A stretch of DNA of 30,408 nucleotides from Tyzzerella sp963558545 (GCF_963558545.1 NZ_CAUWHO010000026.1:1-30408); one strand, 5' to 3'; counted from the first letter of the stretch, positions 16,666 to 25,403 are shown. Made by a program: numbers and translations. Notes: generated by a model not told the origin, from the letters alone.

Positions 16666-16714
16666 ATTATAACATTAAAGACTACAAATATAATGTAGTC
16701 TTTAATGTTATAAT
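16666..16714. terminator. Long perfect hairpin after the AraC-family gene
   Basis: A perfect 21-bp stem (16666-16686 with 16694-16714, 7-base loop; core AAAGACTACA / TGTAGTCTTT) begins 14 bases after the regulator stop. It probably ends transcription in both directions between two convergent genes, though no U run follows. Confidence 0.7.
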
Positions 16715-16848
16715 TAAATACAAATAAGATATGACTTATATTTTTAAAGGAAAAATTATATAGGGGTGTTTGTATCAATTTTTACGAATAAAAATATATA
16801 GGAATATCTGTTTTTGAATAAAGAGTATTAAAAAATTGATTTTTATTA

Positions 16849-19305
16849 CTATAAAGTAACTAAATAATTTTTATTTAACATTACATTAAAAGAAATTTCT
16901 GTATCACAAATTATAGTTTTTCCAATTTCCATTCCCTCTTCATCAGTTATATTAACATTTGTTATATTATCTCCAGATAAGATAATATTTTTAGCATATT
17001 TAGAAAATAACTCTGCTTTTTTTAATTTTCCTTTATGCCATTTTATATTTACAGTTACATTTCCACAAGCTACAAGGCCTTTAACTTCACCACTGTCCCA
17101 ATCATCTGGAATAGCTGGTAAAAGTTTTATAATCCCATTTCTACTTTGTAAGAGCATTTCTGCAATACCAGATGTTAATCCAAAATTTCCGTCTATTTGA
17201 AATGGTGGGTGTGTATCCCAAAGATTTTCCATAATACCTATAGAGAATAAGTCCTTAATTAACTTATATGCCTTATTTCCATCTCCAATCCTTGCCCAAG
17301 TATTAATTCTTTGTCCTATACCCCACCCTGTGCTTTTATCCGTTCTATTTTCAAGAGATACGCGAGCAGCCTGTAAAAATTCTTTATTTTTATCAGATAT
17401 TAAAGTACCAGGGAACAATCCTAAAAGATGTGATATATGACGATGATTATACCCTTCTCCAAAAACGTTTAGTTTTGTTTCTTCATACCATTCTTTTATT
17501 TGTCCATCTTTACCAATTTCTATAACACCCTTTAAATTTTTTTGATTTTCTTGCCATATTTTAACCTTATCAAAATCTACATTAAGCTCTTTAGCAGCTT
17601 TTATTGTGTCTTCATATAATTGCCAAATTAACGAGTGTTCATATGTATTTCCTGATGTTCTTGGCCCGTGTTCTGGAGAAAAGCTAGGAGATGATACTAA
17701 CTTGCCATCTTTATCTTTTATTAAAATTTGGTCGTAAAAAATAGCTTCTTCTCTCATCATAGGATATATTTTATTTTTTAAATATTCTTTATCACCTGTG
17801 TATAAATAATATTCAAAGCAGTTTTGTAATACCCAACAAACAGCTGCAGGAGACCAACCCCAGTCAAATAACCACCCTGGACAAGTCCAACCAAATGGAT
17901 TATTTTGTGTATGTGCCATAAAGCCATTTTCTTTATTTTCTGGTGTACTTTCTATCCCTGCATAAATATGAGCAGTTACCCTACCAGGTTCTCTAAGAGA
18001 ATCTACATATCCTATTAATGGCTTAGCACATTCTGATAAATTTGTATTATATGCTGGCCAATAGTTCATTTGCAAATTTACATTAATGTGATAGTCAGAA
18101 TGCCAAATAGAGTTGTTACACCCTACCCATATACCTTGTAAATTTGCAGGTAAATTATGTAAAACTTTGTCATCATTTATTTCACGAGAAGATGATATTA
18201 AAAGGTACCTACCGTATTGAAATAATAAAACTTCTAAAAATCTTTTTTCTTCTTCTGTTATATCTTCAGATTTATATTTTTTTAATAATTCATCAGTAGC
18301 TAATTTTGTATTATTTTGTCCAATATTTAAAGTTACCCTATTAAACAACTTAGTATAATCTTCTATATGGTTTTTAAGTAGCCCTTCAAAACCTTTATCC
18401 TGTGCATTTTTTACATAACCTTTCACACGAGAAACAAGCTCTAAATCAGTTTCTTTAGTTCTATAATGTGGATATGTATTTTCATAATCTGTTACTATAG
18501 ATGTTATTAATATAACTTCTTTACTATTTTTTACAATAAGCTTTTCATCATTTTCTTCTATGTCACCATCTTTACATATTACTTTTGTTACAGAGCAAAA
18601 TTTTAAATAATTATCTTTTAATTTACCTAAAACTTTTATTTCTCCCGTACTTAGAGTAGTTTCCCATTCTCTTTCATAAGCATCTTTATCTGGTAAATTT
18701 TCTTCACAAAAATTATTAGGATTTATAGAAATAGACATATTTAACTGCTTTTTACCTTCTGCAATAAAACGTATTATTAAGACATTGTATTCATAATTTA
18801 CAAAATATTCTCTTATATATTTTGTATCATCTGTTTTAAATTCTACAGTAGATATAGCTTTTTCTATATTTAAAGTTCTTTTATAATCTTTAATATTTTC
18901 TTTTTCTAGTCCAAAAAAGTCAAATACTAAATCTCCATAGCTAAGGTAATATCCATATCCTTTTCCACCACCAGCATCTTCTAATCCAACTAATTTTTCA
19001 CAAAGATTGCTTGCTTCTTTTTCTCTTTCTTCGTTAAATAACTTTTGTATTTCCTTTATAGTTTTCCCATATTCACCCTTTTCTTTTAAATTTCCACCTA
19101 TATAGTCAGGTCTTTTTGGGGAAGGCCCTCCAGACCAAAAAGATTTTTCATTTAAATAAATTTTATCTTTTTCTATTCCTCCAAAAATGCTAGCACCTAT
19201 TGTACCATTTCCTATAGGAAGAGAATAATGCTCCCAACCTTCGTAATTAAATGGTGCTGGCTCATTATACCTTAAAATTAAATTATCTATATGTTGGTAT
19301 CTCAT
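16849..19305 (-). CDS. Glycoside hydrolase family 95 (alpha-L-fucosidase type)
   Basis: 818 residues with the GH95 layout: N-terminal beta-sandwich (about 10-290), linker, (alpha/alpha)6 catalytic barrel (about 340-715) and C-terminal beta domain. Seen: N408-V-N410 followed by LQMNYWP, E545 in SFSPEHG and D705 in QIDGNFG. These align by motif with the catalytic Asn pair, Glu and Asp known for Bifidobacterium AfcA, an inverting 1,2-alpha-L-fucosidase. Some GH95 members are alpha-L-galactosidases, which I cannot exclude. No signal peptide, so it should act on imported oligosaccharides. RBS AAGGAG precedes ATG 19305. Last gene of the GH35-GH109-GH95 operon. Confidence 0.9.
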   Translation of the reverse strand: MRYQHIDNLILRYNEPAPFNYEGWEHYSLPIGNGTIGASIFGGIEKDKIYLNEKSFWSGGPSPKRPDYIGGNLKEKGEYGKTIKEIQKLFNEEREKEASNLCEKLVGLEDAGGGKGYGYYLSYGDLVFDFFGLEKENIKDYKRTLNIEKAISTVEFKTDDTKYIREYFVNYEYNVLIIRFIAEGKKQLNMSISINPNNFCEENLPDKDAYEREWETTLSTGEIKVLGKLKDNYLKFCSVTKVICKDGDIEENDEKLIVKNSKEVILITSIVTDYENTYPHYRTKETDLELVSRVKGYVKNAQDKGFEGLLKNHIEDYTKLFNRVTLNIGQNNTKLATDELLKKYKSEDITEEEKRFLEVLLFQYGRYLLISSSREINDDKVLHNLPANLQGIWVGCNNSIWHSDYHINVNLQMNYWPAYNTNLSECAKPLIGYVDSLREPGRVTAHIYAGIESTPENKENGFMAHTQNNPFGWTCPGWLFDWGWSPAAVCWVLQNCFEYYLYTGDKEYLKNKIYPMMREEAIFYDQILIKDKDGKLVSSPSFSPEHGPRTSGNTYEHSLIWQLYEDTIKAAKELNVDFDKVKIWQENQKNLKGVIEIGKDGQIKEWYEETKLNVFGEGYNHRHISHLLGLFPGTLISDKNKEFLQAARVSLENRTDKSTGWGIGQRINTWARIGDGNKAYKLIKDLFSIGIMENLWDTHPPFQIDGNFGLTSGIAEMLLQSRNGIIKLLPAIPDDWDSGEVKGLVACGNVTVNIKWHKGKLKKAELFSKYAKNIILSGDNITNVNITDEEGMEIGKTIICDTEISFNVMLNKNYLVTL

Positions 19306-19338
19306 TTTATTCTCCTTTAAAAATTATTATTTTTTGTA

Positions 19339-20541
19339 CTACTTTCTACTTATCCAAGCACCATTTGTAAAATCTGGTATAGCAACAGGTTGCCCACCCA
19401 TAGCAATAGATTGCTCTGACAAGGCTGTAATACACATCCAAGCTGCCATATCATAAACGTCTATTGGTACTTCTGTTTTATTTTTTACACAGTCTACAAA
19501 ATCACAAAATACTAACCAGTCCATACCATCGTGTCCTTGTTTTATTCCTTCTGATAAATATTTTTTCCATACAGGGTGGTCGTATTTTTCACGGTACTGT
19601 TCTACATTTCCCCAATGCTTTTGCCAGTTAAAATGGTCTTTTTCGTGTTCTTCTCCCTCTATAAAAAGAGATTTATTATCTTCACAGTACATTCCTTTTG
19701 TTCCTTGTACATAAAATCCTCTAGAATAATATCTTGGTAAAGTCGTATCAAGTGTTAAGGTAATAGTTTCTCCATTAGCACAAGTTATAATTGTATTTAC
19801 TATATCTCCTTGAGCAAAATCTGTATTTACAAGCTCTATATCATCTGCTTTATGTTCTTTTATATATTCTTTCATACCCCAAGATTTTGATGCAATTGAT
19901 GTAAGGCTTATCATACGATTACCCCTATTAATTTTTAAAATTTTTGCAATAGGCCCTAGCTCGTGAGTTGGATAGTTTTCTCCATTTCTATGTATATAAT
20001 TAAGCAAACGGTAATGTCTTTTTTCTTTTCCATATGCAATTTCTTCTCTTAAATCGTGACGATAACCACCTTCACAATGTACAATCTTTCCTAAAATACC
20101 TTGTGTTGACATATTTTCTATCATCATTTCATCTCTACCATAAATACAGTTTTCTAATAACATTACTGGCGTTTTTGTTCTTTCATATGCTTCTACAAGT
20201 TTCCAACATTCTTGTATAGAATGTGCTCCACCAACTTCGCAACCTACATATTTGCCAACTTCCATAAATTCTATACATATATTTATATGTTTATCCCAAG
20301 ATGTGCATAATATAACTGCATCTATGTCTTTATCATTTAATATATCTTTATAGTTAGTTGTTGTTATTGGTCTTTTTCTACCTGTTTTTTCTATTAAATC
20401 TGCTGCTTCTTGACATCTATCTTCATATACATCACAAACTACTGGTATTTCCACATCTTCGTGTTGTAAATATACTAATTGTAAAAGGCCTATACCTCTT
20501 GCACCTAACCCTATCATAGCCAAATTAACTTTATCTTTCAT
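19339..20541 (-). CDS. GH109-type NAD-dependent glycosidase (Gfo/Idh/MocA fold; candidate alpha-N-acetylgalactosaminidase)
   Basis: 400 residues: Rossmann domain with GLGARG (11-16) and a C-terminal Gfo/Idh/MocA sheet domain. The features separating GH109 from simple sugar dehydrogenases are seen: NYPTHELGPIAKILKINRG (from residue 189, catalytic-region H193), GHDGMDW, then DVYDMAAW and PDFTNGAW near the end. Known GH109 enzymes use bound NAD for a redox-assisted retaining mechanism and remove alpha-GalNAc, including from blood group A. Typical members have a Tat or lipoprotein signal and about 440 residues; this one has none and is shorter, so it is cytoplasmic. It lies between GH35 and GH95 genes, supporting a glycan-trimming role. 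An ordinary inositol or sugar dehydrogenase remains possible. Confidence 0.75.
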   Translation of the reverse strand: MKDKVNLAMIGLGARGIGLLQLVYLQHEDVEIPVVCDVYEDRCQEAADLIEKTGRKRPITTTNYKDILNDKDIDAVILCTSWDKHINICIEFMEVGKYVGCEVGGAHSIQECWKLVEAYERTKTPVMLLENCIYGRDEMMIENMSTQGILGKIVHCEGGYRHDLREEIAYGKEKRHYRLLNYIHRNGENYPTHELGPIAKILKINRGNRMISLTSIASKSWGMKEYIKEHKADDIELVNTDFAQGDIVNTIITCANGETITLTLDTTLPRYYSRGFYVQGTKGMYCEDNKSLFIEGEEHEKDHFNWQKHWGNVEQYREKYDHPVWKKYLSEGIKQGHDGMDWLVFCDFVDCVKNKTEVPIDVYDMAAWMCITALSEQSIAMGGQPVAIPDFTNGAWISRK

Positions 20542-20586
20542 ATTTATCAGCTCCTTTATATAAATATTTTCTATAAAGTCTTAATA

Positions 20587-22326
20587 TTATCCAAGAATAG
20601 GTAAATCTATAAATTCAATTTCTAATGCTTCACATTTTTCTTCTTCAAATACTATAATTTCATTTTTACCTATTTTTAATAAAGGTTCTGGAATGTATAA
20701 AGTTTTTGTAGGTCCTACTTCCCAATATTTACCTACATTAAATCCATTTATAAATACAACACCTTTTTTAAAGTTATCTAATTTTAAAAATGTATCTGCC
20801 ACTTCTTCTATTTCAAAAATACCTTTATAAAAAGTAGGCATATTTTCTTTTTCAATTTCTGCGTTATTAAATTCTAATTTATCTAAATTATTTAAAGGAA
20901 GTGTGTAAACATCAAAGTGATATAAAAACTGATTATCTAAAGTTACCCCTTGTGTTATACCTTTATAATCTTTTAATTTTGGTCCATAATTTATTCTTCC
21001 TTGGTTTTCAACTAAAATATCTAATAAAACCCCTTCTTCTGAAACATTAAAAGATAAGTCAAATTTTCCATCTCTTTCGTATACAGATTTTCTTTCCTTA
21101 TTTAAAAATATTGTTGCCCTGTCGTGTACATCTATTATTCTTAAAGGCAATGTTTCTCTAACGCCTACAATTTTTTTAGAATACAATATATATCCAAAAT
21201 CTTGCCCATATTTTTCCATTGGTTCAGGACATACAGATTGTATAGGCGATGTTAAATTATTAAGGTTTTCAAATAATTTTGCACTTTCTGTTAATTTAAA
21301 TTTACCATATGCAATTTTCTTAGAATCTTTAGGAATATCTAACTCTATTTTACCTATGTATTTTTCTATTAATTTTCTAGTTTCTAAATACTGTGGTGTT
21401 ATATCTCCAGCTTCTGTAAGAAGAGCATTATAGTCATAGCTTGTTACAGTAGCCTTATATTTATCATAATAATTTGCACCGTTTCTAAATCCGAAATTTG
21501 TCCCTCCAAAAAACATATAAAAATTAACATTTCCACCATATTTAAGCATTTCTTCAAACTCAAAAGCAACTTCTTTAGGGTCCCTTGTATGATGAACATC
21601 TCCCCAATGGTCAAACCAACCATTCCAAAACTCCATACACATAACAGGTTTGTTAGGCTGAGTTTCTTTTAGTAAATCAAAAGCATCTACAGTTCTTGAG
21701 CCAAAATTAACTGTTTTTAAAACACCATCTATTTCTCCACCAGAAAGCATATATCTTGTAGGTCCATCAGATGTAAATAAAATAGTATCCACACCTCTTT
21801 TTAATAGCCCATCTTTTATATAGTTTAAATATTTCTTGTCTTCACCATAACTTCCATATTCATTTTCTACCTGAATAGCAACGATAGGCCCACCATTACT
21901 TGATAAAAAAGGTTTTATATATTCAATTAAAACATCAAACCAGTCATCAACGTGTTTTAAATATATCTCATTATAACATCTTAATTGTATATTTTCTTCT
22001 TTTAAAAGCCAATAAGGAAAACCACCAAATTCCCACTCAGAGCAAATATATGGTCCTGGTCTTAAAAATACCATTAAATCTAGCTCTTTTGCTATTTCCA
22101 AAAATTCTTTTAAGCTATAAAAGTCTTCCCAGACAAACTGTCCTTTTTCAGGCTCGTGTATGTTCCAAGCTACATATGTTTCAATAGCGTTAAAGCCACA
22201 AGCTTTTAATTTTAAGAGCCTGTCTTTATATTGCTCTTTAAACATTCTAAAGTAATGAATAGCTCCACTTATTATAGTAGTTTTTTCATTATTATAATAA
22301 AAGTCTTCCCCAACAATTTTTAGCAT
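20587..22326 (-). CDS. GH35 beta-galactosidase (BgaC-like)
   Basis: 579 residues. Seen: SGAIHYFR (20-27), the ETYVAWNIHEP segment, FLRPGPYICSEWEFGG (87-102), acid/base E156 in VENEYG and nucleophile E232 in CMEFWNGW, followed by jelly-roll domains. Length, residue spacing and lack of a signal peptide match intracellular BgaC-type enzymes, which prefer Gal-beta-1,3-GlcNAc or GalNAc as found in mucin cores and type 1 chains; that preference is not proven by sequence. RBS AAGGAGG lies before the ATG. It heads a three-gene operon, with 45 and 33 base gaps downstream. Confidence 0.92.
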   Translation of the reverse strand: MLKIVGEDFYYNNEKTTIISGAIHYFRMFKEQYKDRLLKLKACGFNAIETYVAWNIHEPEKGQFVWEDFYSLKEFLEIAKELDLMVFLRPGPYICSEWEFGGFPYWLLKEENIQLRCYNEIYLKHVDDWFDVLIEYIKPFLSSNGGPIVAIQVENEYGSYGEDKKYLNYIKDGLLKRGVDTILFTSDGPTRYMLSGGEIDGVLKTVNFGSRTVDAFDLLKETQPNKPVMCMEFWNGWFDHWGDVHHTRDPKEVAFEFEEMLKYGGNVNFYMFFGGTNFGFRNGANYYDKYKATVTSYDYNALLTEAGDITPQYLETRKLIEKYIGKIELDIPKDSKKIAYGKFKLTESAKLFENLNNLTSPIQSVCPEPMEKYGQDFGYILYSKKIVGVRETLPLRIIDVHDRATIFLNKERKSVYERDGKFDLSFNVSEEGVLLDILVENQGRINYGPKLKDYKGITQGVTLDNQFLYHFDVYTLPLNNLDKLEFNNAEIEKENMPTFYKGIFEIEEVADTFLKLDNFKKGVVFINGFNVGKYWEVGPTKTLYIPEPLLKIGKNEIIVFEEEKCEALEIEFIDLPILG

Positions 22327-22388
22327 TTTTATTCCTCCTTAATTATAACAATAAAACACATTTAGTCATTATGTATATATAATAAGAT

Positions 22389-22412
22389 AAGTATAATAGT
22401 ATTATTATACTT
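22389..22412. promoter_or_regulatory. Palindrome upstream of the GH35 operon, candidate operator
   Basis: AAGTATAATA, GTAT, TATTATACTT: a perfect 10-bp inverted repeat with a 4-base spacer, 63 bases upstream of the GH35 start codon. It includes TATAAT on both strands, so a bound protein would block a promoter here. Confidence 0.5.
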
Positions 22413-22492
22413 TTTATACTAAAATATATATGTTAATTATATTGTAATTATACAAAAATAATCATTTCTTTTCTTGTCCTTTTAGGCTATAA

Positions 22493-22543
22493 AAATATAA
22501 GGATATTCACTTTTATAGCTTAATATAAATATAGGATATTGAC
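22493..22543. repeat. Two direct repeats containing ATAAGGATATT / ATAGGATATT
   Basis: AAATATAAGGATATTCAC (22493-22510) and AAATATAGGATATTGAC (22527-22543); the GGATATT cores are 33 bases apart, about three helical turns. Possible paired activator sites. Confidence 0.4.
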
Positions 22544-22630
22544 ATATATAAGTAACTTTATAATATTAATTTATTTTTTAATTAATATTTCTAATAACAT
22601 AAAATATCCATATTATAAATAAAAATATAA

Positions 22631-22668
22631 AAAAGATATGGCTTTTTAAATTAATTAATAGCCATACC
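22631..22668 (-). terminator. Rho-independent terminator of the DMT transporter gene
   Basis: On the minus strand GGTATGGCT pairs with AGCCATATC (9 bp, one G-U), followed by a run of T residues (22634 downward). It starts 12 bases after the stop codon at 22680. T residues also follow on the plus strand. Confidence 0.8.
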
Positions 22669-22679
22669 TTTTTATTATT

Positions 22680-23564
22680 TTATTCCATTCCCAATATTGC
22701 AATACCAATAGCCGCCATAAAAATAACAATATATTGTTTTGCCAATAATTTTTCTTTTAAAACTATTCTACTCCATACTAATGATAATATACAATATGAT
22801 GAAATTATAGGTGCTGCCAAGATAGCGTTTGCTTCAATAGCAAAAATATATGCAAATTGACCTGCTGTTTCTGAAAGTGCAGCTGCAATTTTTGATTTTT
22901 CTTTTAAAACTTGAATTTTTTCCTTTTTAATTACTGTTACATAAATAAAAGCAAATATAGCTATAATTAAAAATGTAAATTCATATGCAATATTAGCCTG
23001 TTCTGCTTTAATATATTTATCTAATAAAAGTCCATCTACAAATGTTCCAAGACCATCTATTAAGCAATATAACAACGGAAATATAATTGCCAATACGCTT
23101 TTTTGATATTTTATTTCAGATTTTTCTCTAATGACATCATCTTTTTTCTTTTCGATATATGAAAGTAGAAATACACTTAAACAAACAATAAAAACAGCAA
23201 TTCCTTGTAAAAGAGTTACCCTCTCACCTAAAAACACAAAAAATAAAATAACAGCAACCGCTCCAGATGAATTACATACTGGAGAAGATACAGATAGCTC
23301 AATATATCTAAGCCCTGCATATCCAAATATCATAGATAAAATATATAAAATAGATGCTGGTAAATATGTAATAATACTAGCTATGTCAAATTCAACACCT
23401 TTTACAAATATCATATATAATGCGTGTATCCCCATAACAACACCAACAACTATTACCATTTTCCAATGGCTATATTTGTCATTTGGCCTAGAGCCTATTT
23501 TTGAAAATAAGTCTGAGCCACTCCAAAATAACATAGCGATTAATGATAAGATAAACCAATTCAT
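22680..23564 (-). CDS. DMT-superfamily transporter with two EamA domains
   Basis: 294 residues with about ten hydrophobic segments and the internal duplication typical of EamA proteins (halves about 1-140 and 155-294). Seen: N-terminal FILSLIAMLFWSGSDLFSK and the GERVTLLQGIAVFIVCLSV segment closing the first half, with the equivalent LKEKLLAKQYIVIFMAAIG at the end. Substrate is not predictable; EamA members export or import metabolites such as amino acids, nucleotide sugars or vitamins. It lies between the sialidase gene and the GH35 operon on the same strand, so a link to sialic acid or sugar-derived products is possible but only contextual. RBS AAGGAAT precedes the ATG. Confidence 0.85.
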   Translation of the reverse strand: MNWFILSLIAMLFWSGSDLFSKIGSRPNDKYSHWKMVIVVGVVMGIHALYMIFVKGVEFDIASIITYLPASILYILSMIFGYAGLRYIELSVSSPVCNSSGAVAVILFFVFLGERVTLLQGIAVFIVCLSVFLLSYIEKKKDDVIREKSEIKYQKSVLAIIFPLLYCLIDGLGTFVDGLLLDKYIKAEQANIAYEFTFLIIAIFAFIYVTVIKKEKIQVLKEKSKIAAALSETAGQFAYIFAIEANAILAAPIISSYCILSLVWSRIVLKEKLLAKQYIVIFMAAIGIAILGME

Positions 23565-23600
23565 AAAATTCTATTCCTTTTCTATATATATATTATTTTA

Positions 23601-23645
23601 AAATCCTACAAAATACTTTTATATTTTATCTTTTTAGTAGGATTT
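23601..23645. terminator. Inverted repeat between sialidase and transporter genes
   Basis: AAATCCTAC (23601-23609) and GTAGGATTT (23637-23645), 9 bp with a 27-base loop, and AT-rich sequence on both sides. It may be a weak or partial terminator after the sialidase gene, or a leader element of the transporter mRNA. Confidence 0.4.
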
Positions 23646-23711
23646 CGGTATTGATTATACCATATCATTTAATATTAATCAATATGTTATTTAGACAAAT
23701 CATTAAATGAA

Positions 23712-25271
23712 TTATATAATTATACTTCCTAAATCATTTAAACTTTTTGGTAAATTTAATAAAGCTTTTTCCTCTATGTTATCATCTATAAAATTAGTAT
23801 AAATTTTAAAATTAGCATTATCAAAATTTGAACAATTACTATTTAATATAGATACACTAATTTTATCTATATCATTTTGCTTATAAAATACTTCATAAAC
23901 AAAATAATCATCTTTCTTTAAAACTGGTAAAAAAGAAAATTTTTCTTCATTACTTTCTAGTTGAGTTACTTTAAAATCAACATTTTTTAAGTCTTTTAAA
24001 TCTTCATTTTGTTTAACTTTTATAGTAACATCTGTGTTTGTATTAAACCCTAAAAAATTTAATTTTATAAGACAAAATGAGTCTTTTTTTAATTTTAATG
24101 TAGCAATTTTATACCAACAATCTTTTTTTGTTATGTTAAAGTAATGTCCCTTTGAATATGTAGGAAACTGGTGTATTTTACTTATGGCTTGACTATTATA
24201 GTTATCAATATTAGACATAATATTTGGTAAAAAACAAGTTAAATTATAAAAATGAAGTGCATTTTCATATTCGGTTAAAGCATATAACTCCTGTCTTTTT
24301 TCGTCATAAGTTATACAAGAGTAACCATAATTAGAACTATGAACAATTTCAGAAACTTTATTCCAGTTAATGCAATCTTCAGAGCTAAAAAGTGTTAACT
24401 TATTTCTTTCCCATAATGAATCATATTGTTGTACTGCCATTTGCACAAAGTATTCTTTATTATTAGGTGCAGTAAATTTGTATAAAGGAGATTGACACCC
24501 TCCAAATTCTAAAATTGTATTATGACAATCGTATTCTTCCCAAGTTTCTCCTAAATTATTAGTTTTATAAAATCCTCTAGCATTTGTTAGTGGACTTCTA
24601 CAAGACATTATAATCTCGTTATCTTTAACCTCCACAATGGAGCTTTCAGATGTATAAATTTCTATAAAACTTTTTGATTTTTTCCAAGTTATTCCATTAT
24701 CTTTAGAATAAATAATACCTGCAAAGCTTCTATGCTTATGTATATTTTCAACCCATCTTTGAACAGGTACAACTAATGTTTTATCTTTTAATTGTATACC
24801 ATTACCAGGACATTGGAAAAATAAAATACAATCATCATCGCAAAGATGTTTAAGGCTAATTTCATCAGACCAGGTTTTACCATCGTCATCAGAATAAACA
24901 TAAACAAAATTTTGATTCTCATTACTATTAGAATCTAAATGGTATTGTTTGTCAATAGAAAGTGCAAATATAAAAATCCTACCTGTATTATAATCCACAA
25001 GGATACAACCGTCCATTTTTCTAGAATGCTCCATTATACCATTATTTTTTATAATAATTTGCTTATCTATCCAAGTTTTACCTCCATCTTCACTTCTAGC
25101 AATACCAATATCTATATTGTTATAGTCTGTACTATCTACATACCTTACATCTCCACCAGATATTAGCGTACCTTTTTTGGTTATAGCTAAAAATGGAATT
25201 CTAAAAGAGTTTGAATTAAAATCTTCTTTCCCTTTAAATATTGTTTGATTTTGTAAAATATTATTATTCAA
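23712..25271 (-). CDS. Sialidase (GH33-type exo-alpha-sialidase), cytoplasmic
   Basis: 519 residues. Seen: the FRIP motif (23-26, first arginine of the triad R24), four Asp boxes (SEDGGKTW 60-67, SDDDGKTW 127-134, SKDNGITW 189-196, TNNLGETW 237-244) and a degenerate fifth near 297. Candidate catalytic residues are E209, second Arg R225 in MSCRSP, and the nucleophile Tyr around Y317 in NYGYS. The six-bladed propeller ends near 350. Residues about 350-519 form an extra C-terminal domain I do not recognise. No signal peptide, like the small cytoplasmic clostridial sialidases. The start is TTG 25271, with GGTGAG eight bases upstream; no ATG is available near it. No sialic acid catabolic gene (nanA, nanE or nanK) lies in the window. 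Confidence 0.85.
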   Translation of the reverse strand: MNNNILQNQTIFKGKEDFNSNSFRIPFLAITKKGTLISGGDVRYVDSTDYNNIDIGIARSEDGGKTWIDKQIIIKNNGIMEHSRKMDGCILVDYNTGRIFIFALSIDKQYHLDSNSNENQNFVYVYSDDDGKTWSDEISLKHLCDDDCILFFQCPGNGIQLKDKTLVVPVQRWVENIHKHRSFAGIIYSKDNGITWKKSKSFIEIYTSESSIVEVKDNEIIMSCRSPLTNARGFYKTNNLGETWEEYDCHNTILEFGGCQSPLYKFTAPNNKEYFVQMAVQQYDSLWERNKLTLFSSEDCINWNKVSEIVHSSNYGYSCITYDEKRQELYALTEYENALHFYNLTCFLPNIMSNIDNYNSQAISKIHQFPTYSKGHYFNITKKDCWYKIATLKLKKDSFCLIKLNFLGFNTNTDVTIKVKQNEDLKDLKNVDFKVTQLESNEEKFSFLPVLKKDDYFVYEVFYKQNDIDKISVSILNSNCSNFDNANFKIYTNFIDDNIEEKALLNLPKSLNDLGSIII

Positions 25272-25279
25272 CTGGAAAT

Positions 25280-25290
25280 CTCACCACCTT
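25280..25290 (-). promoter_or_regulatory. Ribosome binding site fixing a TTG start for the sialidase
   Basis: Minus strand AAGGTGGTGAG (25290-25280) is eight bases before TTG 25271. The frame has no nearby ATG or GTG and the FRIP motif lies only 23 codons in. Confidence 0.7.
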
Positions 25291-25332
25291 TTTTATATTA
25301 TAAAACAATTTTTAGTAAATATAAATACACAC

Positions 25333-25368
25333 AATTATACAATATATACATAAATATATTGTATAATT
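25333..25368. promoter_or_regulatory. 15-bp perfect palindrome upstream of the sialidase gene, candidate operator
   Basis: AATTATACAATATAT and its exact complement flank six bases. TATAAT on the minus strand (25339-25334) lies within it and is the likely -10; the matching -35 is poor. A protein bound here would control the sialidase promoter. It shares AATTATACAA with the GH35 upstream region and TTATACA/TGTATAA half-sites with the galM region. Confidence 0.55.
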
Positions 25369-25403
25369 ATAATAAAAATTACCATAACTTTAAATAATCA
25401 TAT

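Larger units (their letters stand above)
22327..22679. other. Intergenic control region upstream of the GH35-GH109-GH95 operon
   Basis: About 353 bases without a gene. It holds the terminator of the DMT transporter gene (22631-22668), a palindrome (22389-22412), the decamer AATTATACAA at 22446-22455 that recurs in the sialidase palindrome, and a tandem repeat around GGATATT (22493-22510 and 22527-22543, 33 bases apart). Several TATAAT-like elements exist on the minus strand, but I could not fix one promoter. Confidence 0.5.

Noticed and set aside
22539..22564. Plus-strand TTGACA followed by TATAAT in the GH35 upstream region
   Set aside because: The spacer is only 14 bases and no plus-strand gene follows.
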